Shown piece after piece: positions 1 to 6,303 of a stretch of DNA of 8,091 nt. Position 1 is the first letter of the stretch. Every line of letters begins with the position of its first letter. The stretch is from JAMLIN01 sp041676645 (GTDB lineage Bacteria > Pseudomonadota > Gammaproteobacteria > Burkholderiales > Burkholderiaceae_E). Location of the stretch: positions 1 through 8,091 of the forward strand of contig JBAYRO010000119.1 in NCBI GenBank assembly GCA_041676645.1. The letters run 5' to 3'. The notes beneath the pieces are model-generated. The model was given only the letters and a program-made list of their open reading frames with translations. It did not search any database and had not been told where the DNA came from. The translations under genes were made by a program, and so were the position numbers.

Positions 1-342
1 GCCAGCGGCAAGCTGTTCCTGTCGGCCATGCCCAGGCGGGCGCGTGAACGCTTCGTGCGCATCTCGCCATTGATCGGCTATACCGATCGGACGCAGGTCG
101 AACCGTCGGCCCTGCTGCTCGAACTCGAGTCGATCCGCCAGCGCGGGCATTCGATCGACAACGAGGAATACCTGCCGGGTATCTGCGGGGTCGCGTTGCC
201 GGTGCGCAATTCCGACGGCGCGGTCGTGGCGGCGATTTCGGTCCATGCCCCGCTGGAGCGAACCAGCCTTGCGCAGATACTGGAATTCATTCCCGACATC
301 CGCAGCGCTGCCGACGCCATGTCGCTCACGCTGGAATGGTGA
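1..342 (+). CDS. IclR-family transcriptional regulator, C-terminal part (5' truncated by window edge)
   Basis: The open frame enters from the left edge with no stop and ends at TGA 340-342, giving the last 113 residues. The visible part matches the end of the IclR effector-binding domain: a segment beginning ASGKLFLSAMP, then an ELESIRQRGHSIDNEEYLPG stretch (family pattern: Leu, Ile-Arg, Gly, Asp, Glu-Glu, Gly) and GVALPVRNSDGAVVAAISV, the small-molecule pocket strand-turn-strand. IclR proteins are usually dimeric DNA-binding regulators of about 250-270 residues with an N-terminal winged helix-turn-helix, so over half of this one lies outside the window. The ligand and target genes cannot be read from this fragment. 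It converges on purU and is separated from it by the palindromic repeat, so the two are unlikely to be co-transcribed. The family call is firm; the role is unknown. Confidence 0.88.
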   Translation, partial: ASGKLFLSAMPRRARERFVRISPLIGYTDRTQVEPSALLLELESIRQRGHSIDNEEYLPGICGVALPVRNSDGAVVAAISVHAPLERTSLAQILEFIPDIRSAADAMSLTLEW

Positions 343-346
343 ACGC

Positions 347-425
347 GGAAATGGGGTCAGGAAATGCAGGAAATGGGGTCAGACACGATTATCTCGTAGA
401 GATAATCGTGTCTGACCCCATTTCC
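347..425. repeat. Compound palindromic repeat (REP/REPIN-like), perfect 27-bp inverted repeat
   Basis: Bases 369-395 and 399-425 are perfect reverse complements (27 bp each) separated by the 3-nt loop GTA. The outer 14 nt of the left arm, GGAAATGGGGTCAG, also occurs as a direct copy at 347-360, with an 8-nt spacer at 361-368. There are therefore two direct copies and one inverted copy (412-425) of the 14-mer within 79 nt. The element fills most of the 94-nt gap between the convergent ends of the IclR gene and purU. The A/T-containing core (ACACGATTATCTC) stands out from the GC-rich surroundings. From memory, GGGGTCAGAC-type palindromes recur as dispersed intergenic repeats in proteobacterial genomes and are linked to REP-associated Y1 transposases; no such transposase is in this window. 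As RNA it would form a very stable hairpin on either strand and could help separate the two transcripts, but no clear U-tract follows it on either side. Confidence 0.8.
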
Positions 426-436
426 GTTCTTTCCTG

Positions 437-1288
437 CTAGCGGAAGATGACGGTCTTGGCGCCGTTCAGCAGGATGCGGTGCTCGGCATGCCATTTCACC
501 GCCCGGGCGAGGGCGACGCTCTCGACGTCGCGCCCGATGGCGGCGAGGCTTGCGACGTCCATCGAGTGGTCGACTCGTTCGATCTCCTGCTCGATGATCG
601 GGCCTTCGTCGAGCATCGCGGTGACATAGTGGGCCGTTGCCCCGATCAGCTTGACGCCGCGTTCGTGGGCCTGCTGATAGGGTCGCGCACCCTTGAAGCT
701 GGGCAGGAAGGAGTGGTGGATGTTGATCGCGCGCCCGGCCAGCCGCTCGCACAGGCCATCGGACAGCACCTGCATGTAGCGGGCGAGCACCACCAGTTCG
801 ACGGCTTCCGCCTCCAGGATTTCCACCAGCCGGGCTTCGGCGCGCGGCTTGGTGGCGGCGCTGACGGGGATTTCGTGGAAGGGAATGTTGTAGGAGGCGG
901 CGAGCTGGTAGAAATCCCGGTGGTTCGAGACGATTGCCCGGATGTCGATCGGCAGCAGCCCGGACTTCCAGCGAAACAGCAGGTCGTTGAGGCAATGGCC
1001 CTGGCGTGAGACCAGGATCGCGGTGGGTACCGGACGGCCCGCTTCGCGAAACGAGAAGCGCATCTCGAAGCGGGCCGCGATGGGTGCGAATTCGTCGGCG
1101 AAGCCGCCGGTCGAGGTGTCCTCGTCGGCGCTGAACTGCACCCGCATGAAGAACAGGCCGGTCGAGCGGTCCTCGAACTGGCGCGCCTCGACGATATTGT
1201 TGCCATGCTCCAGGAGGAAGCCTGATACGGCATGGACGATGCCGCGGCGGTCGGGGCAGGAGAGGGTCAGGATCAGTTGCTTCGACAT
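437..1288 (-). CDS. purU: Formyltetrahydrofolate deformylase PurU
   Basis: A 283-residue protein, the usual PurU length. It hydrolyses 10-formyltetrahydrofolate to tetrahydrofolate and formate in the cytoplasm, balancing the one-carbon pools and supplying formate to formate-dependent purine steps. Residues 1 to about 85 are an ACT-type regulatory domain (LTLSCPDRRGIVHAVSGFL near residues 7-25). Residues from about 87 to 283 are the formyltransferase-fold domain. The hydrolase triad expected from GAR transformylase-type enzymes is present: N189 and H191 in INIHHSFLPSF, and D227 in LDEGPII, with the family spacing of 38 between Asn and Asp. The start is ATG at 1288-1286 because the ACT domain begins directly after it; the frame could extend to 1345, but those 19 residues are not family-like. 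A weak GAG sits 6 nt upstream of the ATG. A -10-like TATCAT (complement of 1313-1318) could give a leader of about 17 nt, but no -35 is evident. It is divergent from the membrane protein gene and convergent with the IclR gene. Confidence 0.96.
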   Translation of the reverse strand: MSKQLILTLSCPDRRGIVHAVSGFLLEHGNNIVEARQFEDRSTGLFFMRVQFSADEDTSTGGFADEFAPIAARFEMRFSFREAGRPVPTAILVSRQGHCLNDLLFRWKSGLLPIDIRAIVSNHRDFYQLAASYNIPFHEIPVSAATKPRAEARLVEILEAEAVELVVLARYMQVLSDGLCERLAGRAINIHHSFLPSFKGARPYQQAHERGVKLIGATAHYVTAMLDEGPIIEQEIERVDHSMDVASLAAIGRDVESVALARAVKWHAEHRILLNGAKTVIFR

Positions 1289-1323
1289 GGTTCGCTCGGA
1301 TGCAGGCTGCCGATGATAGCGGA

Positions 1324-1357
1324 CCGGCATCGGTCGGCCCGGCATCGGTCGGCCCGG
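1324..1357. repeat. 15-bp tandem direct repeat, about 2.3 copies
   Basis: The unit GGCATCGGTCGGCCC occurs at 1326-1340 and again at 1341-1355 without change, and flanking bases extend the period-15 match to 1324-1357. It lies in the 177-nt spacer between the divergent starts of purU and the membrane protein gene. It is followed at 1360-1370 by a small palindrome, TTGTC-G-GACAA. Either could be an operator or simply slippage in GC-rich DNA; I see no recognisable regulator site. Confidence 0.75.
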
Positions 1358-1465
1358 GTTTGTCGGACAATGGGATGCGCTCGGGTCGCCGTGCCTGTGA
1401 TGCGCGACCCGATTTCCCCGGTTGCCCGATTCCCCGATTGCGTCCCCGCGAGACTGCCAGCACCG

Positions 1466-2137
1466 ATGAGTCCTTCCCGCTCCCCCTTGCCCCTACCCGT
1501 TTCGCCCTGGCGGATCGCCGCACTGCCCGCCACGGGCGGTGCGCTCGCCCTGTGGCTGTTCATGTCTCGTCTCGCCCACGGGGGAGAGCCGAGCCCCAAC
1601 TGGTGGTTCGGGTTCGGACTGGCGCTGGTCCTGGGCGGCATCGGCTGCCTGCAGCGCCCGGCCCACGGCGGGCGGTTGCGGGGCGGTCGCTTCTGGGGCG
1701 GCCTGTTCGCACCGGCCGTGGCCGGGGCGGCGCTCTGGCTCGCGCTGGCCCCGTCGATCACGATGGCGCTCGCCGTGCTCGCCTGCGTGGGCGGGGCGGC
1801 CGCGGTCCTCGACTGGGCGGCGCAGGGGCCGCGTCCGCTGGCTGTCGGCACGGTCGATGCGATGGCGGCCGGGGCCGCGACCCTGGCCGGCCTGGTGCCG
1901 GCTGCCGCGGCGCCGGTGATCGGGGGAATCGCCGGGGTGTTGCTCGGAATCGCGCTGGGTATCCGGCTCATCGCCGGACCACGCCGTCCGGCCTCGATCC
2001 TGCTCGTGGGGCTGGTGCCCCTGGCGCTGCTTGCGCAGGGGCTCGCCTGGCCCGAGGCATCGCTGGCCTGGCTGGCGGGACCGGTCTGCCTCGTCGGCCT
2101 TCTGGTCGAAGCCAATCGCGCGGCTTCCCCTGTGTAA
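1466..2137 (+). CDS. Hypothetical multi-pass inner-membrane protein
   Basis: Family not recognised. The frame has strong G/C third-position bias, so it looks like a real gene. Starting at ATG 1466-1468 it gives 223 residues. An in-frame ATG at 1400-1402 would add 22 residues rich in Pro and Arg; the frame stays open further upstream but would run into purU. The later start puts the first hydrophobic segment near the N-terminus and is preferred, though no convincing Shine-Dalgarno supports either. I count seven or eight hydrophobic segments, roughly at residues 17-36, 45-63, 78-95, 98-116, 126-144, 146-166, 176-193 and 199-214, joined by short loops with Arg/Pro/Gly (for example QRPAHGGRLRGGRF at 63-76 and GPRRP at 171-175). 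There are very few charged residues and no catalytic motif, so a transport, anchoring or structural role cannot be chosen. Its stop is 12 nt before the uvrD start, so the two genes may share a transcript. Confidence 0.72.
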   Translation: MSPSRSPLPLPVSPWRIAALPATGGALALWLFMSRLAHGGEPSPNWWFGFGLALVLGGIGCLQRPAHGGRLRGGRFWGGLFAPAVAGAALWLALAPSITMALAVLACVGGAAAVLDWAAQGPRPLAVGTVDAMAAGAATLAGLVPAAAAPVIGGIAGVLLGIALGIRLIAGPRRPASILLVGLVPLALLAQGLAWPEASLAWLAGPVCLVGLLVEANRAASPV

Positions 2138-2147
2138 AATCACAGGG
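2128..2147 (+). promoter_or_regulatory. Hairpin with -10-like loop just before the uvrD start
   Basis: CCCTGTG (2128-2134) and CACAGGG (2141-2147) form a 7-bp stem around the loop TAAAAT (2135-2140), two bases before the uvrD ATG. The loop includes the TAA stop of the upstream membrane protein gene and matches the sigma-70 -10 consensus at five of six positions. No good -35 lies about 17 nt upstream. The only purine-rich ribosome-binding candidate for uvrD, AGGG at 2144-2147, lies in the 3' arm and only 2 nt from the ATG. The structure could therefore limit uvrD initiation, or the -10-like box could drive a nearly leaderless transcript. The pairing is certain; the function is inference. Confidence 0.35.
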
Positions 2148-2149
2148 CC

Positions 2150-4429
2150 ATGGAACGCTTCCTCGATTCGCTCAACGAGCCGCAGCGCCTCGCGGTCACC
2201 CTGCCGGCGCAGCATGCCCTGATCCTCGCCGGTGCCGGCAGCGGCAAGACCCGCGTCCTCACCACCCGGATCGCCTGGCTGATCGCCACCGGCCGGGCGA
2301 GTCCGCAGGGGATCCTCGCGGTCACCTTCACGAACAAGGCCGCGCGCGAGATGACGACCCGGCTCACCGCGATGCTCCCGATCAATACCCGGGGCATGTG
2401 GATCGGGACCTTCCACGGGCTGTGCAATCGAATGCTGCGGGCGCACTACCGCGACGCGGCCTTGCCGCAGACTTTCCAGATCCTCGATTCGGCCGACCAG
2501 CTCGGCGCGATCAAGCGGATGTGCAAGCGGCTCGGGGTCGATGACGAACGCTATCCGCCGCGCAACATCCAGTACTTCATCAACTCGGCCAAGGAGCAGG
2601 GCCTGCGCGCGCCCGATGTCGAGATCATCGACGATTTCAACCGGCACCACGTCGAGCTCTACGCCGAGTACGACGCCCAGTGCCAGCGCGAGGGCGTTGT
2701 CGATTTCGCCGAACTGCTGCTTCGATCGTTCGAGCTGCTCGAGCGCAACCAGCTGCTGCGCGAGCACTACCAGTCGCGCTTCCGACACATCCTGGTCGAC
2801 GAGTTCCAGGACACCAATGTCCTGCAGTACCGCTGGCTCAAGCTGCTGGCCGGCGCAGACAACGCGGTCTTCGCCGTCGGCGATGACGACCAGAGCATCT
2901 ACGCGTTTCGCGGCGCCAACGTCGGGAACATGGCGGCCTTCGAGCGCGAGTTCCGGGTCCGCAACCTGATCAAGCTCGAGCAGAACTATCGTTCCCACGG
3001 GCACATCCTCGATTGCGCGAACCGGCTCATCCGCAACAACGAATCGCGCCTGGGCAAGAACCTCTGGACCGATGCCGGCGAAGGCGAGCCGGTGCGGGTC
3101 TACGAGGCGATGAGCGATGCCCTCGAGGCCAGGTGGCTGGTCGAGGAGGTCCGCAACCTCGTGGCCGAGGGCGCGATGCGCAGCGACATCGCGGTGCTCT
3201 ATCGCTCCAATGCCCAGTCGCGGGTCATCGAGCATGCCCTCGTCAGCCAGGGCATCCCGTACCGGGTGTACGGGGGCCTGCGCTTCTTCGAACGCGCCGA
3301 GATCAAGCATGCGCTCGCCTACCTGCGCCTGATCGCCAATCCGCACGACGACGGCGCCTTCCTGCGGGTTGTCAATTTCCCCACCCGGGGCATCGGAGCC
3401 CGCAGCCTGGAGGCGCTCGGCGATGTCGCCGCAGCGGCCGCCTGCAGCCTCCACGACGCCTGCGCGAAGCTCACCGGAGCGGCGGGCGCCCGGCTGGCCG
3501 CCTTCGTCGGCCTGATCGACGGGCTGGCGGGCCAGACCCGGGAGCTGCCGCTGCCCGCGATGATCGAGCAGCTCATCGAGCGCAGCGGCCTGCGCCAGCA
3601 CTACCAGAACGAACGCGAGGGCGAGGAACGCCTCGAGAACCTTCGTGAACTCGTCAATGCCGCGGTCACCTTCCTCGCCGAGGAAGGCATCGGCCAGGAC
3701 GTCCCGGCCAATGCCGGCGTGGCATCGGCCGATGCGCCGGCCGAGGGCCTGCTGCCGGTCGCCGGCGATGGCGTCGAGGTGCTCGATGCCGGGACGCCCG
3801 ATGGCGCGCGCTCGACGCCGCTTGCCGAATTCCTCGGCCATGCCTCGCTCGAAGCCGGCGAGAACCAGGCCGGTGAAGGCGCCGATGCCCTGCAGCTCAT
3901 GACCGTGCATTCGGCCAAGGGGCTCGAGTTCCAGTCGGTCTTCCTGACCGGCCTCGAGGAAGGCCTGTTCCCGCACGAGAACTCATCGGCCGAGCCCGGT
4001 GGCCTCGAGGAGGAGCGCCGCCTGATGTACGTGGCGATCACCCGGGCCCGGGAGCGCCTCTATCTCTCGTATTCCCAGACACGGATGCTCCACGGGCAGA
4101 CGCGCTATGGGCTGAAGTCGCGCTTCATCGACGAACTGCCGCCGGAATCGCTCAAGTGGCTGACGCCACGCGGCACGGGTCGGATGGGCTCCTGGCACGA
4201 TGCGCCCGACTGGCCGGCGCGTGCCGCGCCCCTCGGCGCCGATCGGTCGGCGGGCCGGGATCGCGGCACCGGCTTGCGAATCGGCCAGGCGGTCGAGCAC
4301 GCCCGTTTCGGCGAAGGCGTGGTGGTGGAGATCGAAGGCCGGGGCGACGATGCCCGGGCCCAGGTGAACTTCGGCCCGTCGGGCGTGAAATGGCTCGCCC
4401 TGTCGGTGGCGAAGCTCACTCCACTCTGA
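2150..4429 (+). CDS. uvrD: DNA helicase II, UvrD/PcrA type (SF1A, 3'-5')
   Basis: A 759-residue ATP-dependent 3'-5' DNA helicase. UvrD removes the incised oligonucleotide and UvrC in nucleotide excision repair, unwinds nicked DNA in mismatch repair and clears proteins from DNA. All SF1A motifs are visible: Q-motif Gln12 in LNEPQR, Walker A GAGSGKT at 28-34 (Lys33), motif Ia FTNKAAREM at 60-68, motif II VDEFQD at 216-221, motif III GDDDQSIYAFRGA at 244-256, motif IV LEQNYRS at 276-282, motif V TVHSAKGLEF at 585-594 and motif VI MYVAITRARERL at 626-637. The tail from about residue 708 (LRIGQAVEHARFGEGVVVEI, later VNFGPSGVKWL) is the Tudor-like C-terminal domain of UvrD/PcrA that contacts RNA polymerase; this favours UvrD over Rep. 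Residues about 515-570 form a low-complexity Ala/Gly/Asp-rich insert in domain 2B, longer than I would expect. The ATG at 2150 leaves the normal short lead before the Q-motif. The 3' end overlaps the convergent membrane-protein gene by 14 nt. Confidence 0.97.
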   Translation: MERFLDSLNEPQRLAVTLPAQHALILAGAGSGKTRVLTTRIAWLIATGRASPQGILAVTFTNKAAREMTTRLTAMLPINTRGMWIGTFHGLCNRMLRAHYRDAALPQTFQILDSADQLGAIKRMCKRLGVDDERYPPRNIQYFINSAKEQGLRAPDVEIIDDFNRHHVELYAEYDAQCQREGVVDFAELLLRSFELLERNQLLREHYQSRFRHILVDEFQDTNVLQYRWLKLLAGADNAVFAVGDDDQSIYAFRGANVGNMAAFEREFRVRNLIKLEQNYRSHGHILDCANRLIRNNESRLGKNLWTDAGEGEPVRVYEAMSDALEARWLVEEVRNLVAEGAMRSDIAVLYRSNAQSRVIEHALVSQGIPYRVYGGLRFFERAEIKHALAYLRLIANPHDDGAFLRVVNFPTRGIGARSLEALGDVAAAAACSLHDACAKLTGAAGARLAAFVGLIDGLAGQTRELPLPAMIEQLIERSGLRQHYQNEREGEERLENLRELVNAAVTFLAEEGIGQDVPANAGVASADAPAEGLLPVAGDGVEVLDAGTPDGARSTPLAEFLGHASLEAGENQAGEGADALQLMTVHSAKGLEFQSVFLTGLEEGLFPHENSSAEPGGLEEERRLMYVAITRARERLYLSYSQTRMLHGQTRYGLKSRFIDELPPESLKWLTPRGTGRMGSWHDAPDWPARAAPLGADRSAGRDRGTGLRIGQAVEHARFGEGVVVEIEGRGDDARAQVNFGPSGVKWLALSVAKLTPL

Positions 4430-5294
4430 GCGGCGGCGGCGGCGTGGCGTCGTCCTCGTTCGTAACGGCCTGGATCACGTCCCGATAGCTGAGCCAGACC
4501 GAGCCGTACATCGCGGTCAGGATCGCGAGCGACATGATGAAGACGAGCATCGAGGTGATCGTCGTCATGCCCATCATGAGCGTGAGCCATGTGATGACGG
4601 TCGAGATCGCGAAGACCGCCGCCACCCAGGAAGCGATGTAGGCGGCGAAGGCGGCCTTGTTGCGCCATACCGCGACGAGGCTGAAGAAGAGGGCCTTTCC
4701 GACCGGGATCCGATGCCAGGCGATGAACAGCGGCGCATACCAGGATGCGGCCTGGATCGGCACCAGCAGCAGCAGGAAGCTCAGCAGCGCGAACGACGGC
4801 CGGGGCAGCATGATTCCGGGCTCGCCGGCGCCGCGCTCGTCGTCGGCGCCCGCCTGGTCGCCGGTGTCGCCGACTCCCGTGTCCAACGCCTCGCCGCCTT
4901 CCATGCCGGTGACGGATCCGAGCAGGGCGCCCCCATCGGCGATCGAGCTCAGCGCGACCGCGACCATTGTCGCGATCGCGTTGAACGCGCCCAGGATCAG
5001 CAGGTTGCGCCAGGCGTGGCCGCCCGCTTCGCCGAAGGCGGCGAAGAGCATCTGGGGTACCGGATTGCCGCCACGGTCGGTCTCGCGCATCGCGACCATC
5101 AGCCCGACGCCGAACACCGGGGTCAGCAGGGTCGGCATCAGCGGTCCGATGAAGGGCAGGACCGAGGGCAGCAGGAGCAGGAAGACATCGAAGACCAGCA
5201 GGGCGAGCAGGGCCAGCGGCCTGGCAGCGAGCAGGCGGAAGCCACCGACCACCCAGCGCCAGCCGTACGCGGCGCCGACCCGGCGAACCTGCAT
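4416..5294 (-). CDS. BPSS1780-family membrane protein
   Basis: A 292-residue integral membrane protein of unknown function. Hydrophobic segments lie roughly at 26-47, 49-70, 96-116, 165-190, 199-235 and 243-268. A long polar, acidic loop (about 118-163, many Gly, Asp and Glu) separates the third and fourth, and the C-terminus is short, acidic and proline-rich (ATPPPPLRVE, from a CGG-type triplet run at 4431-4444). The N-terminal GWRWVVGGFRLLAARP pattern, the Pro/Gly-rich second segment (PFIGPLMPTLLTPVFGVGL) and the position between thrB and uvrD match what I recall of the betaproteobacterial BPSS1780 group. The family has no assigned reaction. The start is ATG 5294-5292, only 4 nt after the thrB stop, and no Shine-Dalgarno is seen in the 8 nt between the upstream hairpin and the ATG, so translation is probably coupled to thrB. 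The stop lies inside the end of uvrD, opposite strand. Confidence 0.78.
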   Translation of the reverse strand: MQVRRVGAAYGWRWVVGGFRLLAARPLALLALLVFDVFLLLLPSVLPFIGPLMPTLLTPVFGVGLMVAMRETDRGGNPVPQMLFAAFGEAGGHAWRNLLILGAFNAIATMVAVALSSIADGGALLGSVTGMEGGEALDTGVGDTGDQAGADDERGAGEPGIMLPRPSFALLSFLLLLVPIQAASWYAPLFIAWHRIPVGKALFFSLVAVWRNKAAFAAYIASWVAAVFAISTVITWLTLMMGMTTITSMLVFIMSLAILTAMYGSVWLSYRDVIQAVTNEDDATPPPPLRVE

Positions 5295-5298
5295 CGAT

Positions 5299-6276
5299 TC
5301 AGGCGGGAAGGGCGTGGAGACGCCCTTCCCGCGACCTGCGCGCGCGCAGGATGCGCTCGAAATGGGTCGGATCCTTCGGCGTCACCATCTCGGCCGGCCG
5401 CGGCCGGTGGTAGTCGAAGAGCCGGGACAGCCAGAAGCGCAGGGCCGCGGCCCGCAGCATCATGGGCCAGGCCTCGGATTCCGCTTCGGTGAACGGACGC
5501 TCCTCCCGATAGGCGTCGAGCATCGCGGCGGCGCGCGCCGGATCGAGCGCGCCGCTGTTCTCGTCGATGCACCAGTCGTTGACGGCGACGGCGAGGTCGT
5601 AGAGCCAGGTGTCGATGCCCGCGAAATAGAAATCGATCACCCCGCCGAGCCGGGGGCCATCCGGGCCGGTTTCGAACAGGACGTTGTCGCGGAAGAGGTC
5701 GGCATGCACGGGGCTGCGATCCAGCGCCCGACAGGCCGGCGTGGCCGCGAAGCGCTGCTGGGCAAGGAGCTCGTCATCGAGGATGCGGCGCTGCCCGGCA
5801 TCGAGGAAGGGACGTACCGCCGGCGCGGTCTCGAACCACCAGGACAGGCCTCGCAGATTGGGCAGGCCGCCCGGGAAATCGGCGGCGGCCCGGTGCATCC
5901 GGGCGGCGAGCCGGCCGATCGATGCGCAATGCCGAAGATCGGGATTCATCTCGACATGGCCCGCGAGCCGGGTGACGAAGGCCGCCGGCTTGCCGTTGAG
6001 ACTGCCGAACAGCTCCCCCCGATGATCGGGCACCGGGTCGGGGCAGGGGATTCCCCGTGCCGCCAGGTGCTGCATCAGGCGCAGGTAGAAGGGCAGCTGC
6101 TCGGCGTCGAGCACCTCGAACAGGGTGAGCACGAAGCGTCCGGCCTCGGTATCGACGAAGAAATTGCTGTTCTCGATGCCGGAGGCGATGCCTTCGAACC
6201 GGACCAGCTTGCCGAGCGCGTAGCCTTCGAGCCAGCGGCTGAGCTCGTCGGTGGAAACCTGGGTGAATACCGCCAT
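5299..6276 (-). CDS. thrB: Homoserine kinase (APH/choline-kinase-fold ThrB)
   Basis: A 325-residue cytoplasmic kinase that phosphorylates L-homoserine with ATP to O-phosphohomoserine, the step before threonine synthase. It is the phosphotransferase-fold (APH-like) type found in Pseudomonas and betaproteobacteria, not the GHMP-kinase type of E. coli. The N-lobe contains GIASGIENSNFFV (29-41), typical of this group, and a strand VLTLFEVL (49-56). The C-lobe carries the Brenner-like catalytic motif VHADLFRDNVLF (190-201), with catalytic Asp193 and metal-binding Asn198, and the metal-binding Asp215 in VIDFYFAG (213-220). The MAVFTQVS start is typical of this type. It lies 27 nt after the LOG-gene stop and 4 nt before the BPSS1780-like gene, so it is the middle gene of an apparent three-gene operon. 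No clear Shine-Dalgarno precedes it; the gap contains a GGCCGGCC palindrome (6287-6294). Its last codons hold a strong hairpin and an adjacent palindrome, listed separately. Confidence 0.94.
   Translation of the reverse strand: MAVFTQVSTDELSRWLEGYALGKLVRFEGIASGIENSNFFVDTEAGRFVLTLFEVLDAEQLPFYLRLMQHLAARGIPCPDPVPDHRGELFGSLNGKPAAFVTRLAGHVEMNPDLRHCASIGRLAARMHRAAADFPGGLPNLRGLSWWFETAPAVRPFLDAGQRRILDDELLAQQRFAATPACRALDRSPVHADLFRDNVLFETGPDGPRLGGVIDFYFAGIDTWLYDLAVAVNDWCIDENSGALDPARAAAMLDAYREERPFTEAESEAWPMMLRAAALRFWLSRLFDYHRPRPAEMVTPKDPTHFERILRARRSREGRLHALPA
5303..5350 (-). promoter_or_regulatory. Strong hairpin and adjacent palindrome in the thrB 3' end
   Basis: Bases 5303-5315 and 5320-5332 are perfect reverse complements (13 bp, mostly G-C) around a 4-nt loop at 5316-5319. 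Two bases further in lies a perfect 16-bp palindrome, CCTGCGCGCGCGCAGG (5335-5350). Both are within the last thrB codons, in the variable C-terminal tail (RRSREGRLHALPA). On the transcribed minus strand the hairpin ends 8 nt before the ATG of the next gene, and no U-tract follows, so it does not look like an intrinsic terminator. It may affect translational coupling, RNA stability or processing between thrB and its neighbour. The pairing is certain; the role is inferred. Confidence 0.4.
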
Positions 6277-6303
6277 CGCAGCGTCGGGCCGGCCAGCGCC
6301 GGC

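Noticed and set aside
347..425. Possible CRISPR repeat from the three copies of the 14-mer
   Set aside because: One copy is inverted, the units are too short, there are no regular spacers, and no cas genes are present.
1035..1077. 12-bp perfect inverted repeat with a 19-nt spacer inside purU
   Set aside because: It is fully within the coding sequence of the purU linker region, with Arg/Glu/Phe codons that easily give such matches in GC-rich DNA, and it has no position suggesting regulation.
1289..1345. N-terminal extension of purU by 19 residues
   Set aside because: The extra residues do not resemble PurU starts; the ACT domain begins right after the ATG at 1288.
357..1523. 388-codon minus-strand frame overlapping purU in another frame
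   Set aside because: The translation is Arg/Pro/Gly-rich with no domain, and purU explains the strand. It also runs through the palindromic repeat.
1466..2137. DmsC-like anchor subunit as an identity for the membrane protein
   Set aside because: Only a vague similarity in helix number and the C-terminal segment; no partner oxidoreductase genes are nearby.
1493..3976. 827-codon open frame on the minus strand
   Set aside because: It lies antisense to the membrane protein and uvrD, whose motifs are unmistakable. Its product is low-complexity and Arg/Gly/Asp/Glu-rich, as expected of a shadow frame in high-GC DNA.
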